A stretch of 64,000 bases of DNA from CAVQFD01 sp963724695 (GCA_963724695.1 CAVRVW010000001.1:1-64000); one strand, 5' to 3'. Counted from the first letter of the stretch, positions 23,063 through 36,220 are shown. The notes: a model not told the origin generated them from the sequence alone. A program made the numbers and translations.

Positions 23063-24496
23063 CTACCAGCCGAGGTTGAGCCGCCGCAAGAGGCGCGCTT
23101 CGAACACCTGGCCGAGGGGGAACTGCGCGCCGGCGCGGTAGGTGTAGGACAGCTGGAGACGCGCCGTCGGGACGACCGGCATGTCCGTCGTCACCCGGAG
23201 GGCGCGCAGCACCTGGCCGTCGCCGCCTGTAATCCCGAGCTCCGTTTCGCCCGTGAGCATCGTGTCGTCGATCAGGCCGACCCGGCCGCTGACGCGGGAG
23301 TTCAAGCCAGGGCCGGTCAGCGAGCTGGAACCCGCCGTAAGGACGGCGCGCAGGTCCAGGCGTCCTGCACAGCGGGGCGCGAGCGCGGGAAGGTCCACTT
23401 CGACGCGAGACGAGGCGTCGTCCATCCCATCCAGCGACGAGTCGGATGCTCGTTGCTGCACGTAGCGCACGACCATGCGTGCCCAGGCCGCGCTGGCGCC
23501 ATTCGAGCGAAGTGGTTTCCGACTCCCGCGAGGCCGTCGTCTCCCGCTGCAGAACCGTGGCCAGCTGCCCGGCCGGGAGGCCGTCGTAGGCGATGCGGAG
23601 CGAGCCCAGTATCGTGTCGTCGGCGTCCGGGTCGGCCGCGGGGCGCGACGAGCTCGTGAGCGCCACGAGGGTGAGGCCGGGCAGCGGCTGCACTTGTGCC
23701 CGGGCGGCCTCGCGAATCGCGTGACGACACGAACGCCGTGGCCATCTCGGTGCGCGGCGCGGCCGCACCGCGCAGCACGCTCGTCTCGATGCCGGCGCGG
23801 GGCCACTGGCCGACGAGCCGGGCGGACACCTGCGGCGCCCAGGTCGTGTCGGCGGCCCCGGCCATGCCCACGTCCGTCACCAGGGCGAGGTTGCCGACGA
23901 CGTTCGCCTGGATTGAGGTTCCGACGCTCGTCTGTGCACCGGGCGAGCCGACGGGAATCAGCACCTGGGGCCTCACGGAGAGACGAGCGTTCGGCGTGAA
24001 GCTCACGGCCGCCGCGGCGAGCGCCGGCGATCCCGGCGCAGGCGCGCCCGTGCCCGTCACAGTCCCCATCTGACCGAAGGACAGGCTCAACGGCGCGGTG
24101 CCGGTGGTCGTGAACGTCAGTCCGCGCATGGGTGACGCCAGCGCCGAGCCGGCCAGCGGGGCGGCACGGAAGACGGCCGGCAGCGGTTGGTCGCCGAGCC
24201 GCGACGCGACCGCGACATCGCCGAGGTCGAGGTCCGGTAGCTCCAGCACCAGGTTCCTCACGCCGAGGACCGCTGCCGTCGTCGGCCACCGTCACGGAAG
24301 GCAAGGCCAGGCCACGATCGGTCGCCGGCTTCGGCTTGATGGCGGCGAGGCTAGTGAAAGAGGTCGTGCCCGATCCGAGCGAGGCGACCGTCGTTGCCAG
24401 GGTGGACTCTTGCGCGCTGACGAGCGCTGAGGGGACCAGGGAGCACAATGCCGATGCGGCAGCTACGACTCCAATACGGAGGTTCGCCCCGCGCAC
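23063..24496 (-). CDS. Secreted beta-barrel-like protein, at least four frameshifts
   Basis: The N-terminus (LRIGVVAAASALCSLVPSALVSAQ) is a signal peptide. Fragments in three frames then follow in order: TTSFTSLAAIKPKPATD; VLELPDLDLGDVAVASRLG; GLTFTTTGTAPLSLSFGQMGTVTG; NARLSVRPQVLIPVG; PLPGLTLVALTSSSRP; LRIAYDGLPAGQLATVLQRE; and RLQLSYTYRAGAQFPLGQVFEARLLRRLNLGW. The alternating-residue strands and a terminal aromatic fit an outer-membrane barrel. The family is unknown. The frame changes occur about every 200-300 bases, unlike neighbouring permease and hydrolase genes. Confidence 0.6.
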   Translation of the reverse strand: MRGANLRIGVVAAASALCSLVPSALVSAQESTLATTVASLGSGTTSFTSLAAIKPKPATDRGLALPSVTVADDGSGPRREEPGAGATGPRPRRCRGRVAARRPTAAGRLPCRPAGRLGAGVTHARTDVHDHRHRAVEPVLRSDGDCDGHGRACAGIAGARRGGRELHAERSSLREAPGADSRRLARCTDERRNLNPGERRRQPRPGDGRGHGRGRRHDLGAAGVRPARRPVAPRRHRDERAARCGRAAHRDGHGVRVVTRFARPPGHKCSRCPASPSWRSRARRAPRPTRTPTTRYWARSASPTTASRPGSWPRFCSGRRRPRGSRKPLRSNGASAAWARMVVRYVQQRASDSSLDGMDDASSRVEVDLPALAPRCAGRLDLRAVLTAGSSSLTGPGLNSRVSGRVGLIDDTMLTGETELGITGGDGQVLRALRVTTDMPVVPTARLQLSYTYRAGAQFPLGQVFEARLLRRLNLGW

Positions 24497-24689
24497 GCAG
24501 CTGCCGCCGGAGACGGCTACGGAGCGCGTCGTTGGCCGGCGATGTGTAAGAGTGCGCAGCGCCGCTTCGGAAAGGATGTTCGAATGTAGCAGCCATCGCG
24601 GTCGTTCGCAACGGACTTCTGGAGGGAGAGAGAAAAAGGCGGACCCGCCGCCCCCTCGTTGACCTCCGCCGATCGTCCTCGCGCCGGGA

Positions 24690-26871
<2,182 letters not shown>

Positions 26872-27082
26872 GTTGGCGTTTGCCTCGGTCTCACGATTCT
26901 ATGCCGAGGCGTGCAGCAGCAGGCAGGCGCCGCGCGGCATCCGTGGGCGAAAAAAACACGTAACCGATGTCACGATTGACGTTCAGCCGGGGCTACGTGA
27001 AGGTGACCGTCAAACCTGGACGAGCGTATACTTTCGACGGCTGGGAAGGCATTTCAAGTAGCTCATCTGCAAGGAGAAATCC

Positions 27083-28332
27083 ATGGGTTCGAAACGACCG
27101 GCTCGAAGGGAATTCCTGAAAAGCGGCGCCGCGCTGGCCGGTGGTTTCACCCTGGGGGCCGCAGCACCCGCGATCGGCCAGGCCCCGGCCTCCCCACCGA
27201 TGATCAGGGGCGACGAAGATGGTCAGATCGCCTACGGCGATCGCTCCAAGCATGTGACGTCGGTCCGCATCCCCCACGGCGGCCGGCCGTCGCCTGACAA
27301 CTTCGGGCTGACGTTTCATGTCGCATCGCCGCTGCAGGACTCCGTCGGGGTGATTACGCCATCCTCGCTCCACTACTTCGCGACGACCCGTGGATCCTTC
27401 CTCCCGGATATCGATCCCCGTGAGCACAGCCTGATGATTCATGGCCTGGTGGACCGTCCGCTGACCTTCACCATGGCGGACCTGAAGCGCCTCCCGTCCG
27501 TCACCCGCCTGCATTTCATCGAGTGCGCGGGCAATCGATCGTCGCGGAGGGCGAAGACCGTTCAGGAAACGCACGGCATGACGAGCTGCGCCGAATGGAC
27601 CGGCGTGCCCCTCTCTCTGCTGCTCAAGGAGTGCGGCCTGAAAGGCGACGCAAAGTGGTTCGTTGCCGAAGGGGTGGAGGAAGTGAAGGGTGCGTCGAGC
27701 ATGCCGATCGCGAAGGCCATGGACGACTGCATCATTGCCTACGGCATGAACGGCGAGGCGGTGCGGCCGCAGAACGGGTTTCCGCTGCGGCTGATGATCC
27801 CCGGCTTCGAAGGCATCTTCCACACGAAGTGGCTGCGGCGGATCAAGCTGGTGGATCAGTACTACATGAACTACAACGATTTCGGCCATCTCGATCAGGA
27901 CCACAAGGTCGCTGCGCTCGACTACCAGGTCGGGCCCAAATCGGTCATCACGTTCCCGTCAGGCGCACAGCAGCTGCCCGGGCGCGGGTTTCTACGAGAT
28001 CAGCGGCCTGGCCTGGTCCGGCGGCGGCGCCATCAAGCAGGTGGAGGTGTCCACCGACGGCGGCAAGAAATGGAACAAGGCCGAGTTCAAGGGAACGCCA
28101 CAGCGTATGGCCCATACCCGCTTCGCCTACCAGTGGAATTGGGACGGAAGCGAGACGGAGCTCCAGTCGCGCTGCACGGACGAACTCGGTCAGGTTCAAC
28201 CCTCGCGCGAACAGCTCGCCAAGTACCTGGAACAAGCCCTACGATGCCACATTCAGCGTGCCGGGTCTGGACAACAGCATTCAACCCTGGAGGATCGCGA
28301 GTGACGGGAGCGTGACCAATGGGCTTGCTTAG
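27083..28332 (+). CDS. Sulfite dehydrogenase molybdopterin subunit (SoxC/SorA-like), two frameshifts
   Basis: A twin-arginine signal (ARREFLKSGAALAGG) exports the folded enzyme. The sulfite-oxidase-fold domain follows: LMIHGLVDRPLTFTMADLKRLP, HFIECAGNRS with the molybdenum-ligand Cys near residue 147, and NGFPLRLMIPGFEGIFHTKWLRRI. The Mo-cofactor dimerisation domain is readable after a frame change near 27975 (YEISGLAWSGGGAIKQVEVSTDGG) and a second near 28220, ending GLDNSIQPWRIASDGSV. It oxidises sulfite, or sulfane sulfur if truly SoxC, passing electrons to cytochrome c. The final bases overlap the cytochrome gene by 14 nt. Confidence 0.85.
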
Positions 28333-28879
28333 AGTGCTCCCGTTCGTGCTCGTCATGAGCGTCTCCGCGCTGGCGCAGGGGCCGACCTACGGTGTCGGGC
28401 GCACGCCGAGCGCGGAGGAAATCCGCGCCTGGGATATCTCCATCGGCCCGACCGGCGAGGAACTGCCGCCGGGGCGAGGCACTGCCAAGGAGGGCGCGCT
28501 CGTCTACCGACGAACGGGATGCGCAGGATGCCACGGTGCGACGGGCATCGGGGGCACAGCGCCCATCTTGAAAAGCAAGGATCCTGCAAATCCCAACGTG
28601 TGGGCGCGGGGGCGAATCCTGCCGCTTCGCTCGCCATACGCGACGACGGTCTGGGATTACATCAATCGCGCGATGCCCCTCAACAGAGAGGGAACGCTGA
28701 AGCCCGATGAGGTATACGCGCTCACGGCTTTTCTGCTCAACATCAACGGGATCATTCCCGAGGACGAAGTCCTCGACGCGCAGAGTCTGCCCAAGGTCAA
28801 GATGCCGATCGGCGACGAGTTCGCTGCGCTGCCTGAGTGGAAGCCCAGGACGAAGAGGCTCAGCGGCTACCCCTACTGA
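28319..28879 (+). CDS. c-type cytochrome partner of the sulfite dehydrogenase (SoxD/SorB-like)
   Basis: The 186-residue exported protein has a signal peptide (VLPFVLVMSVSALAQ), one haem motif CAGCH near residue 69 and a likely Met ligand in NRAMPLN. It starts inside the end of the dehydrogenase gene, so the two are an operon and almost certainly a heterodimer. It would take electrons from the molybdenum centre to the respiratory chain. Its stop is only 2 bases from the end of the convergent ABC-permease gene. Confidence 0.87.
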   Translation: MGLLRVLPFVLVMSVSALAQGPTYGVGRTPSAEEIRAWDISIGPTGEELPPGRGTAKEGALVYRRTGCAGCHGATGIGGTAPILKSKDPANPNVWARGRILPLRSPYATTVWDYINRAMPLNREGTLKPDEVYALTAFLLNINGIIPEDEVLDAQSLPKVKMPIGDEFAALPEWKPRTKRLSGYPY

Positions 28880-28881
28880 CG

Positions 28882-29617
28882 CTACCGCCAGCGCAGCAAC
28901 CGGCGCTCCAGGCGCTCGGCGAGCGTGAACAGCACGAGCACGAACGCCATGATCACGACGATCAGCGCCATCGTCAGGCCGGCGTTGTAGGTGCTCTGCG
29001 CGAACTGCAGCAGGTAGCCGAGGCCGCGGCTCGATGCGACGAACTCGCCGACCACGGCGCCGGTAAACGCGAAGCCGACGGCCACTTTGAGGTTCCCCAT
29101 CACCCAGGCGGTCACCGACGGCACGTACACTTCGCGAATCAAGACCTGCGTTCCGCCTCCAAGCGTGCGGATTCGCTCGACCAGCCGCTGATCCACTTCC
29201 TTGATGCCGTTGTACACCGCGAAGAACATCAGCACGGCGACGAGGATCAGGGCGAGCGCCACCTTCGACGCCAGATCGATTCCGAGCCAGATGACGAACA
29301 GCGGCGCCAGGATCACGCGGGGGATGGCGTTCAGCAGGATCATGACCGGCTCCAGCAGCTCGGCCAGCATCGGCGAAAGCGCGGCAGCGAAACCCAGGCC
29401 CACGCCAAGCACGAGCCCGGCCGCAAGGCCACCGAATGCCGCGACGAGACGTCGCCTGCAGGTGCGGCCAGATCTGGCCGCCGGCGAACAGTTGAACCAG
29501 GACGCTCCCGACTCTCGATGGAGCCGGCACGTAGAAGGGGTCCAGCCATCCGAGCCGCGACGCCGATTCCCACACTGCGAGCAGCAGCACGAGCGCGAGG
29601 ATGCGACGGGTCCTCAT
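28882..29617 (-). CDS. ABC transporter permease, SsuC/TauC type, one frameshift
   Basis: The start ATG 29617 overlaps the ATPase stop (ATGA). The N-terminus is a membrane segment (ILALVLLLAVWESASRLGW) followed by FYVPAPSRVGSVLVQLF, standard for the nitrate/sulfonate/taurine permeases. After a frame change near 29440 the rest is complete: GVGLGFAAALSPM, LLNAIPRVILAPLFVIWLG (close to the ATPase contact loop), FAVYNGIKEVD and a final helix. It forms the channel for uptake with the next two genes. Confidence 0.85.
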
Positions 29618-30340
29618 GAGGACAGCTCGTTCCACAGGCGCTCGAACATCGGTGCAAACAGCGGATCGCTCCGCGTCTCGAGCACGCTGCGCGGCCTGGC
29701 CATCATCACGTCGTGGCGTGCGCGAATGGTGGCTCTCGGCCCCTGCGAGAGCACGTAGACGACATCCGACATGCTGATCGCCTCGTGCAGATCGTGCGTG
29801 ACGAGCAGCACCGTCAGATGCTCCCGCTCGACCCAGCCCAGAAGCTCCTGCGTGATGCGCGTTCGCACGATCGCGTCGAGCGAGGCGAACGGCTCGTCCA
29901 TGAGGAGCAGCTTCGGCTGGAGCACCAGCACCTGCGCGATGGCCACGCGCTTGCGCTGGCCGCCGGAAAGCTGGCGCGGATAGCGATCGCCGAGCCCTTC
30001 GAGTCCGAGCAGGGAGAGCCAGCGCTCGGCCTCCTCGGCGGCGATGTCAGCGGCGACGCCGCGGATGCGCAGCCCGAGCGCCACGTTCTGGCGCACGGTC
30101 CTCCACGGCAGGAGCGCGTCGTCCTGAAACAGGAAGCCCACATCGTTGGGAGGCACATCGAGGGTCACGGTGCCGCGCTCCGGGCGTCAGAAGCGCGGTG
30201 ACGGCGCGCAGGATGCTCGTCTTGCCTGAGCCGGATGGACCGATCAGGCTGGTGAACTGTCCCGGCTTCACATCGAGGTCGATGCCCTCGAGGATCGGTT
30301 CGCTGCCGAATGCGACTGTCAGGCCGCGGACACGGAGCAC
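29614..30340 (-). CDS. ABC transporter ATP-binding protein, SsuB/TauB type, one frameshift
   Basis: Walker A is GPSGSGKTSIL near residues 33-43 and the Q-loop is FLFQDDALLPWRTV. The signature is QLSGGQRKRVAIAQ, Walker B is LLLMDEPFASLD and the switch His is in LLVTHDLHEA. One frame change falls between Walker A and the Q-loop near 30180. The start is a GTG directly after the TAG stop of the binding-protein gene. It drives import through the overlapping permease. Confidence 0.87.
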
Positions 30341-31424
30341 CTAGCCCTCGACTGCCGCCATATCCAGCAGTGTGTTCAGGTCCGCCGCTCCCGGCTTGAG
30401 AAGGTCGGCGATCTCCTGGGCTCTCACGACGCGCTGGGCCGCGTCGAGGTCGATTCTCACGTTTTCCGGATAGAGCGAAAGGCGGTAGCGCTCGATGATC
30501 TGTGTGAGCTGCGCGACGTCGCTTCCGGCGAGCAACGCCTCGGGAAGCGCGCGCGATGATTTCGTCGGGCGGGATCGTTCTCGTGTCCGCCAGGCCGTTC
30601 TCGAGAGCCCGGGCCACCTTGCGCATCTCGGGCAGACGCTGGTCGCGCTCGGTGGAGCGCACGGCGACGCCCATGAATTCGTAGGCCCCGCCAAGATGCG
30701 TGCGCGAGTCGTCGATCTCCATGAAGTTCACCAGCTCGCGCCCGCCGGCTCCGACGATCAGGGAGAGCGCCGGCTCCTGCACCATCGCGGCGTCGACCTG
30801 CCCGATGCGCAGGGCATCGAAGAGATTGGTCCCGATCGTCGCGAAGCGGATCGTGCTTGCGTCCACGCCCGCTTGCTGGAGGAGATAGAGCAGCAGCGCG
30901 TGGTCCGCGTTGCCCAGGCCCGAGATCCCGATGGTCGTGCCTTCGAGGCTCTTCACGGCCCGGATCGCATCCGCCCGCCCGGGCGCCACCGCAAGCGCAA
31001 AGAGAGGCAGCCGGCCGGTGGAAGCGAAGCGGCGGATCGCCGCGCCGTTGGCCACGGCCTGAAGCGCGACATCGAACGACGTGCCGGCGTACTCGACGGC
31101 GCCTCCGACCAGCGCCTGCATGGCCGCGTTGCCGCCGCGAGTGTAGACGAGCTCGATATCGAACCCCTGGTCGGCGAAGTGACCGCGCGCGCGCGCCACT
31201 TCGTACGGCACCACGCAGAGCAGCTGGCCGCAGAAGGCGAGCCGCAGCTTGGTGGCCTCGCCCGCCGGCTTCGGGCCGCAGGCGCTGACATAGATCACTC
31301 CGGCGAGCCCGAGGAGTCCCTTCAGCGCCGTGCGCCGGTCGAAGGTGATCGAGCTCTCTCCCTGATAGGAACAATACGAAGGCACGCCGATCAGGTCAGG
31401 GTTCGTCGCTTCGCAGCAGCCCAT
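30341..31424 (-). CDS. ABC transporter substrate-binding lipoprotein (nitrate/sulfonate/taurine family), one frameshift
   Basis: A lipoprotein signal with a lipobox (LLGLAGVIYVSACG) precedes a binding-protein fold: KLRLAFCGQLLCVVPYEVARARGHFADQGFDIELV, then GNAAMQALVGGAVEYAG and TTIGISGLGNADHALL. A frame change near 30550 leads to QIIERYRLSLYPENVRIDLDAAQRVV and the stop next to the ATPase start. The start codon is uncertain; ATG 31424 is chosen over 31463. Ligand is unknown; the neighbouring sulfite dehydrogenase makes an organosulfonate plausible. Confidence 0.82.
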
Positions 31425-31494
31425 GGTGGACCTGAACGTATCGGGCAGCCCTCGCGAAGTCAAGGTCCAGCGCCGCCCATGAGATCATCAGGCC

Positions 31495-31842
31495 ATGAAG
31501 ATCGTGATCTATCAAAAGTCCACCTGCACGACGTGCCGGCAGGTGTACGCGGCGCTCAAGGAGAGCGGCGTGCCGCTCGACTCCGTCGACTACTACCTGG
31601 AGCCGTTGTCCAAGGCCAAACTCGAAGAGCTGCTCAGGAAGATGGGGATGAAGGCGCGCGATCTCATCCGCACCAGGGAGCCGATGTACCGGACGCTCGC
31701 CCTCGACACGCGGGAGTTGTCCGAACAGGAACTGATCGCCCTGATGGTGGAGCATCCCGACCTGATCCAGCGGCCGATCGTCGAGAAGGGCGACCGCGCC
31801 ATCCTCGCCAGGCCGGCCGATCGTCTCAAAGAGATCCTGTGA
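31495..31842 (+). CDS. ArsC/Spx-family protein (arsenate-reductase-like)
   Basis: The 115-residue thioredoxin-fold protein has STCTTCRQVYAALKE at residues 9-23 with a C-x-x-C. RTREPMYRTL and HPDLIQRPIVEKGDRAILARPADRL follow, which are the conserved C-terminal motifs of the ArsC family. It could reduce arsenate with glutathione/glutaredoxin or be a general thiol oxidoreductase or regulator; the sequence does not decide. No other arsenic gene is nearby. It is divergent from the ABC binding protein and convergent with the M28 peptidase. Confidence 0.8.
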   Translation: MKIVIYQKSTCTTCRQVYAALKESGVPLDSVDYYLEPLSKAKLEELLRKMGMKARDLIRTREPMYRTLALDTRELSEQELIALMVEHPDLIQRPIVEKGDRAILARPADRLKEIL

Positions 31843-31859
31843 CCCTTGTGCGTATGCGA

Positions 31860-33436
31860 TCAGTGCAGGCCGCCGGTCGGTGACGGCAGGGGCGACAGCG
31901 TGCCGGAGCCGGCCTTCGGCGGAAAGTTCGCTCCCCGCAGTTCGGCCATCGTCATCCCGTTCGCCCGATCGAGCACGGCGGCAAATGCCCGCGTGGAGCG
32001 CTCCAGGCCGCTGGCCGGCACCAGTTCCGGGACGTCGAGCGACGTGTGGTAGATGACGTGATCGATGATGTGGAAGGACGGCGCGTAGTTGCCGTTCTTC
32101 GGGCCGTCCTCCAGCGCGTAGACCGACACGCCGAACTCGCGAAGCGTGTCGAACACCATCTGTTCGAAGGCCGGCGCTGCCGAGCGCGTTCCACCGGAAA
32201 GCGCCGAGGGCATTGGTGGGCGTCAGGCCATCGTTGTACATGTAGAGCAGCGTCTGCGACGGGTGCTCCATGGTCAACTTCACCGCGACCTTGCTCCACG
32301 GATACGTCGCGTCGATCCCGACATCCTTGCGGCCGCGAGCGACCTCTCCATGGTGGTGGTCTGAAAACTGGATGAACTTCATCGTGCGCGGCCGCTCCTG
32401 CACGGGCTTCTGTGCGTAGAACCTCGCGATCTCGAGCGCGCTCGCCATCCCCGCCGCGTTGTCCGTGGCGCCCTGGAAGTACCCGTCGGTGTGCGTCATG
32501 ACGACGATCTGCTCGTCCGACCGTCCGGGCAGCGTCGCAATCGTGTACTCGGTCGGCGATGTTTCGCAGCTCCGGGACGATCGAGCCGGAAGGTCAGCTC
32601 GACCTTCTCGCCTTTGTCGAGGCGATCCCGCAGCGCGAACCCCTCGTCCATGCTCAACGTGAACTGCGGAATCTGCCGGACGCCGCCTTCCGGCTGAAAC
32701 TGGCCGTTGCCGGGCACACCCATCACGTTCACCACCATCGCGGCGCCCAGCTGAACCGCCCGGGTGTTGGCGTTGAAGAGGCCCGCGCGATCGCTGGCGG
32801 AATGGCTGCGCCCGCCCGGCACGAACGTGCTGTAGATGACGACCGCCTTGCCCTTGACGTCGCGTGCCGATGAAATCAGCGCCTGCGCCGATGCCGACCC
32901 AGACCGCGTCGGCCGTGACGCCCTGAGGGCCCGTCGCCTTCGTGTCCGCAACCGGAAAGGCGGTCGTCAGGTTGATCGTGGCGCCAGCCGCGGTCTTGTA
33001 GCTCGCGGCCCAGTCGGTCGGCCGCCAGTCCTCGGGCAGCACATAGGGGAAGTGTTCGACCTTGAGACCGAGGCTCTCGAACGCTTGCGTCATGTAGGCC
33101 ATGCCTTCGCGGTCGGCGCTCGTGCCGGGCAAGCCGGCCCCACCACTTGTGGCCGGCATCCCGATAGCGTTCGGCGATCTGCGCCAGGTCGACGACCTGA
33201 CGCTTCATCCGCGCGCCGTCGATCGACGCGTACTGCTTCTGTGCAGGCGTGAGCGGCCAGATCGGATATTGATCGTCAGAGAAGATCAATCGAGCGCGGT
33301 CTCTGGGCAGCCCCTCGCCGTAGGTCTTTTCGACCTGCGGCCCGGCATCCTTTTGTGCCCGCGGCATGGCAGAGCCAGCGAGCACGAGCCCACACGCCGC
33401 CAACGAAGCGAAGACAGAGGCCTGCGATCTCGTCAT
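31860..33436 (-). CDS. Secreted M28-family metallopeptidase, five or more frameshifts
   Basis: The start ATG 33436 begins a signal peptide (VFASLAACGLVLAGSAM). Following fragments in all three frames are GHKWWGRL; AYMTQAFESLGLKVEHF; VKGKAVVIYSTFVPGG (a PA-like insert); and QIVVMTHTDGYFQGATDNAAGMASALEIARF. This last has the M28 zinc ligands His-x-Asp and Asp, followed by the catalytic-region KFIQFSDHHHGE. VIYHTSLDVPELVPASGLE completes the fold. Expected length (~525 residues) suits the family. It probably acts as an aminopeptidase in the periplasm. Confidence 0.75.
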
Positions 33437-33529
33437 GTCTCTCCCCCACCTGGGGGCCGAGACTCCCACAGGTGGACCGCCCAGGTCAATCGACGCTGGC
33501 GCCTCGCCGCGCCGCTTTTGCAAGCGCGT

Positions 33530-34793
33530 CTACCGGATGGCGAACAGTGTCGTCGTGCTCCGCAGGTAGATCTCGCCGTCCAGGATCGCCGGCGTCGCGA
33601 TGAAGGTCTGTCCGTCCAGGGTGTTGGTCGCCAGCACTTCAAAGGCCGGGCCCATCCGCACCACCACCACATCGTCAGACTCGGAGGCGAGGTACAGCCT
33701 GCCGTTGGCGCCAACGGGCGAAGCCTTGAACTGATATGGCTTCGGGAGCCGCTGCTGCAGATAGTGCGGCTTGCCGGTGGCCGCGTCGAACGCCGACAGC
33801 ATGCCAGCGTCGGTGAGGGCGTACAGGATGCCCTCGTGGAGCACCGGTGACGGCGTGTACGAGTTTCCACGCACGTTCTGCCAGGCGATGGCGTCGGTGC
33901 CGGTGAGATCGCCCTCGCGGCCGAGCCTGATCGCCATGAGATTGGGATTGCGGTAGCCGCTCATGGCGAACACGAGCCCGTTGGCCGCCACCGGCTGCGG
34001 GATCGTGTTCTGTCCAAGCCCCCGCGTCCACCAGACACGCTTCCCCGTTTCGAAATCGTAGCCCACCACTTCCCTCGTGGCGGACACGATGACCTGCTTG
34101 CGGCCGTTCACGGTCGTCACATACGGCCCCGACCAGTTCGTGTTGCCGGCACGCGGGGCGCGCCACCGCTCACGCCCGGTCGCCGCGTCGAGCGCCACCA
34201 GGAACGAGTCGCCCTCGTGGTCGAGGACGACGAGCAAGGTGTTCGCCTTCGAGCCAGGTCCATGCGCCTTCGCCGAAGGTCATGAACATCGGTGAGGCGG
34301 CCGAAGTCCTTCTGCCAGACGAGCGTGCCGTCCAGCGTGTACGCGTAGAGCCCGCGGGAACCAAAGAAGGCGTACACGTGCCGGCCGTCGGTCACTGGAG
34401 CGTTGGACGCGAAGCTGCCGTAGGTGGAGTGGGACGACTCGTGGGGCACCGCGACGCGCGCCACGCGGTCCCAGATCGGCTTTCCGGTCTTGCGGTCGTA
34501 ACACAGCACGACGAACCGGTGTTCGACCAGGCCTCTCCCGCTCGAGGCCGGTCGCCGGCACGGCGGTCGTCAGGAAAATCCGATCACCCCACACAACTGG
34601 CGAGGAATGGCCGCTGCCCGGGACCGACGCCTTCCACCGGACGTTCTGGGTGTCGCTCCACCGCAGCGGCGCATCGCCGATGGCCATGCCGTCGGCGTTA
34701 GGGCCACGCCAGTACGGCCAGTCGCCTGTCGGCGCCAAGCAAAACGGCCCCGGAACAGGCCGCACACACCAGTGTTCCCAGAATGCGTCTCAT
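33530..34793 (-). CDS. Secreted PQQ-type beta-propeller protein (BamB-like), several frameshifts
   Basis: A signal peptide (MRRILGTLVCAACSGAVLLGA) starts at ATG 34793. Blade-like repeats follow in several frames: GDWPYWRGPNADG; LCYDRKTGKPIWDRVARV; RHVYAFFGSRGLYAYTLDGTLVWQKDFG; LVALDAATGRERWRAP; VVGYDFETGKRVWWTRG; SAFDAATGKPHYLQQRL; and IATPAILDGEIYLRSTTTLFAIR. Each has the W-motif of PQQ/BamB propellers. Whether it binds PQQ is unclear. Similar secreted propellers in this window are at 45.1, 55.0 and 57.2 kb. Confidence 0.8.
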
Positions 34794-34873
34794 GTGCAGA
34801 CGATAGCATGGTGCCTTTTTGAACTGTGACCGGCGCGCGTCATACTGGCACAGACTCAACATAGAGGAGGATC

Positions 34874-35233
34874 ATGCCGATCGCGATGCATCCGGAGAGC
34901 GCCAACGTGTACCGCGTGGAAATTCGAGGCGTCATGCGAAAAGTGGATCTGGACAAGTGCCTCGAGGCGCTGGCCGCCGAGATGCCGCGCATCGGCGCGG
35001 TCAGGATCCTCTTCGTGCTCATTGGATTCCAGGGCTGGCAGTCAGGGGACGACTGGGGCGACCTGGCGTTCTACCTGGCGCACGGCGACTCCATCGAGCG
35101 CATCGCCATCGTTGGGCCCGAGCAGTGGCGGGGCGAAGCGCTGATGTTCGCTTCCGCAGGGCTGCGGAAGGCTCCCGTGACGTTTTTCACGTCCGGGGCG
35201 ATGGCCGACGCCCGCCAGTGGCTGACGGCCTGA
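34874..35233 (+). CDS. SpoIIAA/STAS-like protein
   Basis: The 119-residue protein starts at ATG 34874 with GAGGAGG upstream. It has the SpoIIAA-like fold (PF11964 type): residues 13-19 RVEIRGVM, a helix EALAAEMPRI, the strand VRILFVLIGFQGW, then IERIAIVGPEQW and a final strand/helix. There is no conserved phosphorylatable serine that I can identify. The role in bacteria is uncertain. It converges with the DHOD-like gene, stops 4 bases apart. Confidence 0.75.
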   Translation: MPIAMHPESANVYRVEIRGVMRKVDLDKCLEALAAEMPRIGAVRILFVLIGFQGWQSGDDWGDLAFYLAHGDSIERIAIVGPEQWRGEALMFASAGLRKAPVTFFTSGAMADARQWLTA

Positions 35234-35236
35234 CGG

Positions 35237-36220
35237 TCAACGCATCAGGGTCTTCCGGAAGTTGGCACGCTCGTAGACCGCGGGATCGGGAATCCGCTCG
35301 AGGCTCATGTTGCCGCGCATCTCCCCGAGCGAGCTCCACTCGTGCTCACGCATCCAGGCCTCGATGTCGGCGCGAACCGTGCGCAGGTGGTCGGGGCCAT
35401 TGAGGAGCAGCGCCGAGACCATCTGAAGGGCGTGGGCCCCGGCCATGGTGCCCTTCACGACATCGGTGGCGCTGTGTACCCCGCCGGTGATTCCCAGCGA
35501 CGCGTTGACGCGCCCCGCCAGCGCGGCCGTGGCCCGCAGGCGGAGCGACAGCTCCATCGGATCCGAGAGGGGCAGCGTCCGGACGATCTCGAGCTCCTCG
35601 ATGTCGATGTCCGCATGGTGGAACCGCGTGAACATCAGCAGGCCATCGGCGCCCGCAGCATCGAGCTGGCTGGCGAAATGGGCAAACGCCGACTGCAGGG
35701 GCGAGAGCTTCACAGCCACGGGGATGCGAAGCGTCTTCTTCACGCTGCGGACGATCTCGACGGCCCGCCGTTCGACCTCGGCGGCGCTCGTCGTCATGTC
35801 GCTCGCCGGGTGATAGAGCTGCAACTCGATCCCGTCCGCGCCGGCCCGCTCGATGAGCTCCGCGTACCAGACCCAGCCCTCGGGCGTCACCGCGTTGAGC
35901 GAGGCGATCACGGGGATCCGCACGGCCTGCTTTACACGCTGCAGGTGCTCGAGGTACTCGTCGGCGCCCGGCGCAGCCTCCGGATCCGGCGAGAATCTCG
36001 CTGCCTCGGCGAACGAGTCGCTGTGGGCCTCGATGTTCAGCAGCGCGTCGGTCTGCTCGTCGGTGATCTCGGCCTCGAAAAGCGAGCGGAGGACCAGGGC
36101 CGCAGCGCCCGCGTCCTCCAGCTCCTTGACCGTGTCGAGATCGTCGGTCAGCGGGCCCGCGCCGACGATGAGCGGGTGCGGCAGCTGCAGGCCCAGGTAT
36201 GTGGTTCTGAGATCGCTCAT
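35237..36220 (-). CDS. Dihydroorotate-dehydrogenase-like protein linked to pyruvate:ferredoxin oxidoreductase
   Basis: The 327-residue protein has the DHOD TIM barrel: TTYLGLQLPHPLIVGAGPLTDD at the start. Next come EYLEHLQRVKQAVRIPVIASLNAV, PVAVKLSPLQS, and GRVNASLGITGGVHSATDVVKG, the FMN-phosphate loop. Proteins of this subgroup are commonly encoded next to nifJ and are probably not the pyrimidine enzyme; their substrate is unknown. The start overlaps the nifJ stop by 4 bases (ATGA), so they are coupled. It is intact. Confidence 0.85.
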   Translation of the reverse strand: MSDLRTTYLGLQLPHPLIVGAGPLTDDLDTVKELEDAGAAALVLRSLFEAEITDEQTDALLNIEAHSDSFAEAARFSPDPEAAPGADEYLEHLQRVKQAVRIPVIASLNAVTPEGWVWYAELIERAGADGIELQLYHPASDMTTSAAEVERRAVEIVRSVKKTLRIPVAVKLSPLQSAFAHFASQLDAAGADGLLMFTRFHHADIDIEELEIVRTLPLSDPMELSLRLRATAALAGRVNASLGITGGVHSATDVVKGTMAGAHALQMVSALLLNGPDHLRTVRADIEAWMREHEWSSLGEMRGNMSLERIPDPAVYERANFRKTLMR